A stretch of 64,000 nt of DNA from positions 620,001-684,000 of the forward strand of contig NZ_JBDZDS010000002.1 in assembly GCF_040045035.1 (NCBI RefSeq), written 5' to 3'. Shown one piece after another: positions 63,559 to 64,000 of the stretch. Source of the DNA: Pseudaminobacter sp040045035. Its GTDB lineage: Bacteria > Pseudomonadota > Alphaproteobacteria > Rhizobiales > Rhizobiaceae. The translations under genes were made by a program, and so were the position numbers. The notes below the pieces were generated by a model. That model worked only from the letters and a program-made list of their open reading frames with translations. It did not search any database and was not told where the DNA came from. The first letter of the stretch is position 1. Every line of letters begins with the position of its first letter.

Positions 63559-64000
63559 ATGACCATCAGACTGGGCCTTGTCGGCCTGGGCAAGATTGCG
63601 CGCGACCAGCATCTTCCCGCCATCGCGGCGACGGAGGGCGTCGAACTCGCCGCCATCGCGAGCCGCCATGCCGGATTGCCGGGCTTTCCCTATTTCCACG
63701 ACGTCGACGCGCTTCTCGCCAGCGACACGGCGGTCGACGCCATCTCGCTCTGCACACCGCCGCAAGGACGCTTCGAGCAGGCGCAGGCCGCCCTTGCCGC
63801 CAGCAAGCATCTGATGCTGGAAAAGCCGCCCGGCATGTCGATCGCGGAAGTGGAGGCGCTCGGCCGCATGGCGCGCGCCAAGGGCCTGACGATCTTCGCC
63901 ACATGGCATTCGCGCGAGGCGGCGGGCGTCGAGCCTGCTCGCGCCTTCCTGGCGGGCAAGACCATCCGCTCCGTCCACATCGACTGGAAAGAAGACGTGC
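63559..64000 (+). CDS. Gfo/Idh/MocA oxidoreductase, galactose 1-dehydrogenase-like (cut by window end)
   Basis: Only the first 147 codons are inside the window. The Rossmann start is RLGLVGLGKIARDQHLPAIA and the sugar-dehydrogenase motif is MLEKPPGMS. The blocks SLCTPPQGRFEQAQAALAAS and FATWHSREAAGVEPARAFL are close to what I recall of rhizobial D-galactose 1-dehydrogenase, which starts the De Ley-Doudoroff route. The ATG follows GGAGGAAAA. The remaining half and downstream genes would decide the substrate. Confidence 0.82.
   Translation, partial: MTIRLGLVGLGKIARDQHLPAIAATEGVELAAIASRHAGLPGFPYFHDVDALLASDTAVDAISLCTPPQGRFEQAQAALAASKHLMLEKPPGMSIAEVEALGRMARAKGLTIFATWHSREAAGVEPARAFLAGKTIRSVHIDWKEDV

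Overview
The window reads as chromosomal DNA of a high-GC alphaproteobacterium of the order Rhizobiales, most like Mesorhizobium, Aminobacter or another Phyllobacteriaceae. The signs are a single-chain SecDF fusion, a type II lumazine synthase (RibH2) behind an FMN riboswitch, several DUF982 proteins, a candidate alpha-r14/NfeR1-type small RNA with three anti-Shine-Dalgarno loops, and short intergenic palindromes typical of that group. No tRNA, rRNA, phage, IS or CRISPR locus was recognised. This is ordinary chromosome rich in transport and catabolic operons.

Layout. 60-7630: a periplasmic alpha-2-macroglobulin carrying a PAN/Apple domain, with penicillin-binding protein 1C two bases behind it. 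7870-17677: two complete sulfate ABC transporters (binding protein, CysT, CysW, CysA, each in that order), separated by an intergenic inverted repeat and an alpha/beta hydrolase, then an Rrf2-family regulator with four clustered cysteines. 17800-18425: two small minus-strand genes, including a 50-residue membrane protein. 18757-23745: the branched-chain 2-oxoacid dehydrogenase complex (E1 alpha, E1 beta, E2, E3). 23955-24080: the candidate small RNA.

24528-35348: a polyamine and amide catabolic region. Aldehyde dehydrogenase and acetylpolyamine amidohydrolase lie on the minus strand; divergently placed are a YtcJ-like amidohydrolase, a PotABCD-type importer and two NylB-like serine hydrolases. 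Import, deacetylation and aldehyde oxidation could form one pathway. 35651-44328: a small exported protein, SecDF, a PhnA-domain protein, a fosmidomycin-resistance-type MFS exporter, IlvD and GlpD. 44627-45326: FMN riboswitch and RibH2. 45481-51948: a cupin-HTH regulator, a second polyamine-type ABC importer, a PuuB/DadA-like FAD oxidoreductase and a cupin.

52097-57992: small and hypothetical genes around aspartase, including three DUF982 paralogues, two very small membrane-anchored proteins and an asparagine-rich 13-residue-repeat protein with a histidine-rich tail. 58327-63220: a cyanide-insensitive-type bd quinol oxidase operon (CydA, CydB, a DUF2474-like subunit) followed by an uncharacterised Fe(II)/2-oxoglutarate-type oxygenase, facing a MocR/GntR regulator. 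The cyd and mocR upstream regions share 11-bp-spaced direct repeats, so the regulator probably controls this unit. The window ends inside a galactose-1-dehydrogenase-like gene.

The best candidates for something undescribed are the MocR-cydAB-oxygenase module, the amide and polyamine island, and the asparagine-rich repeat protein.
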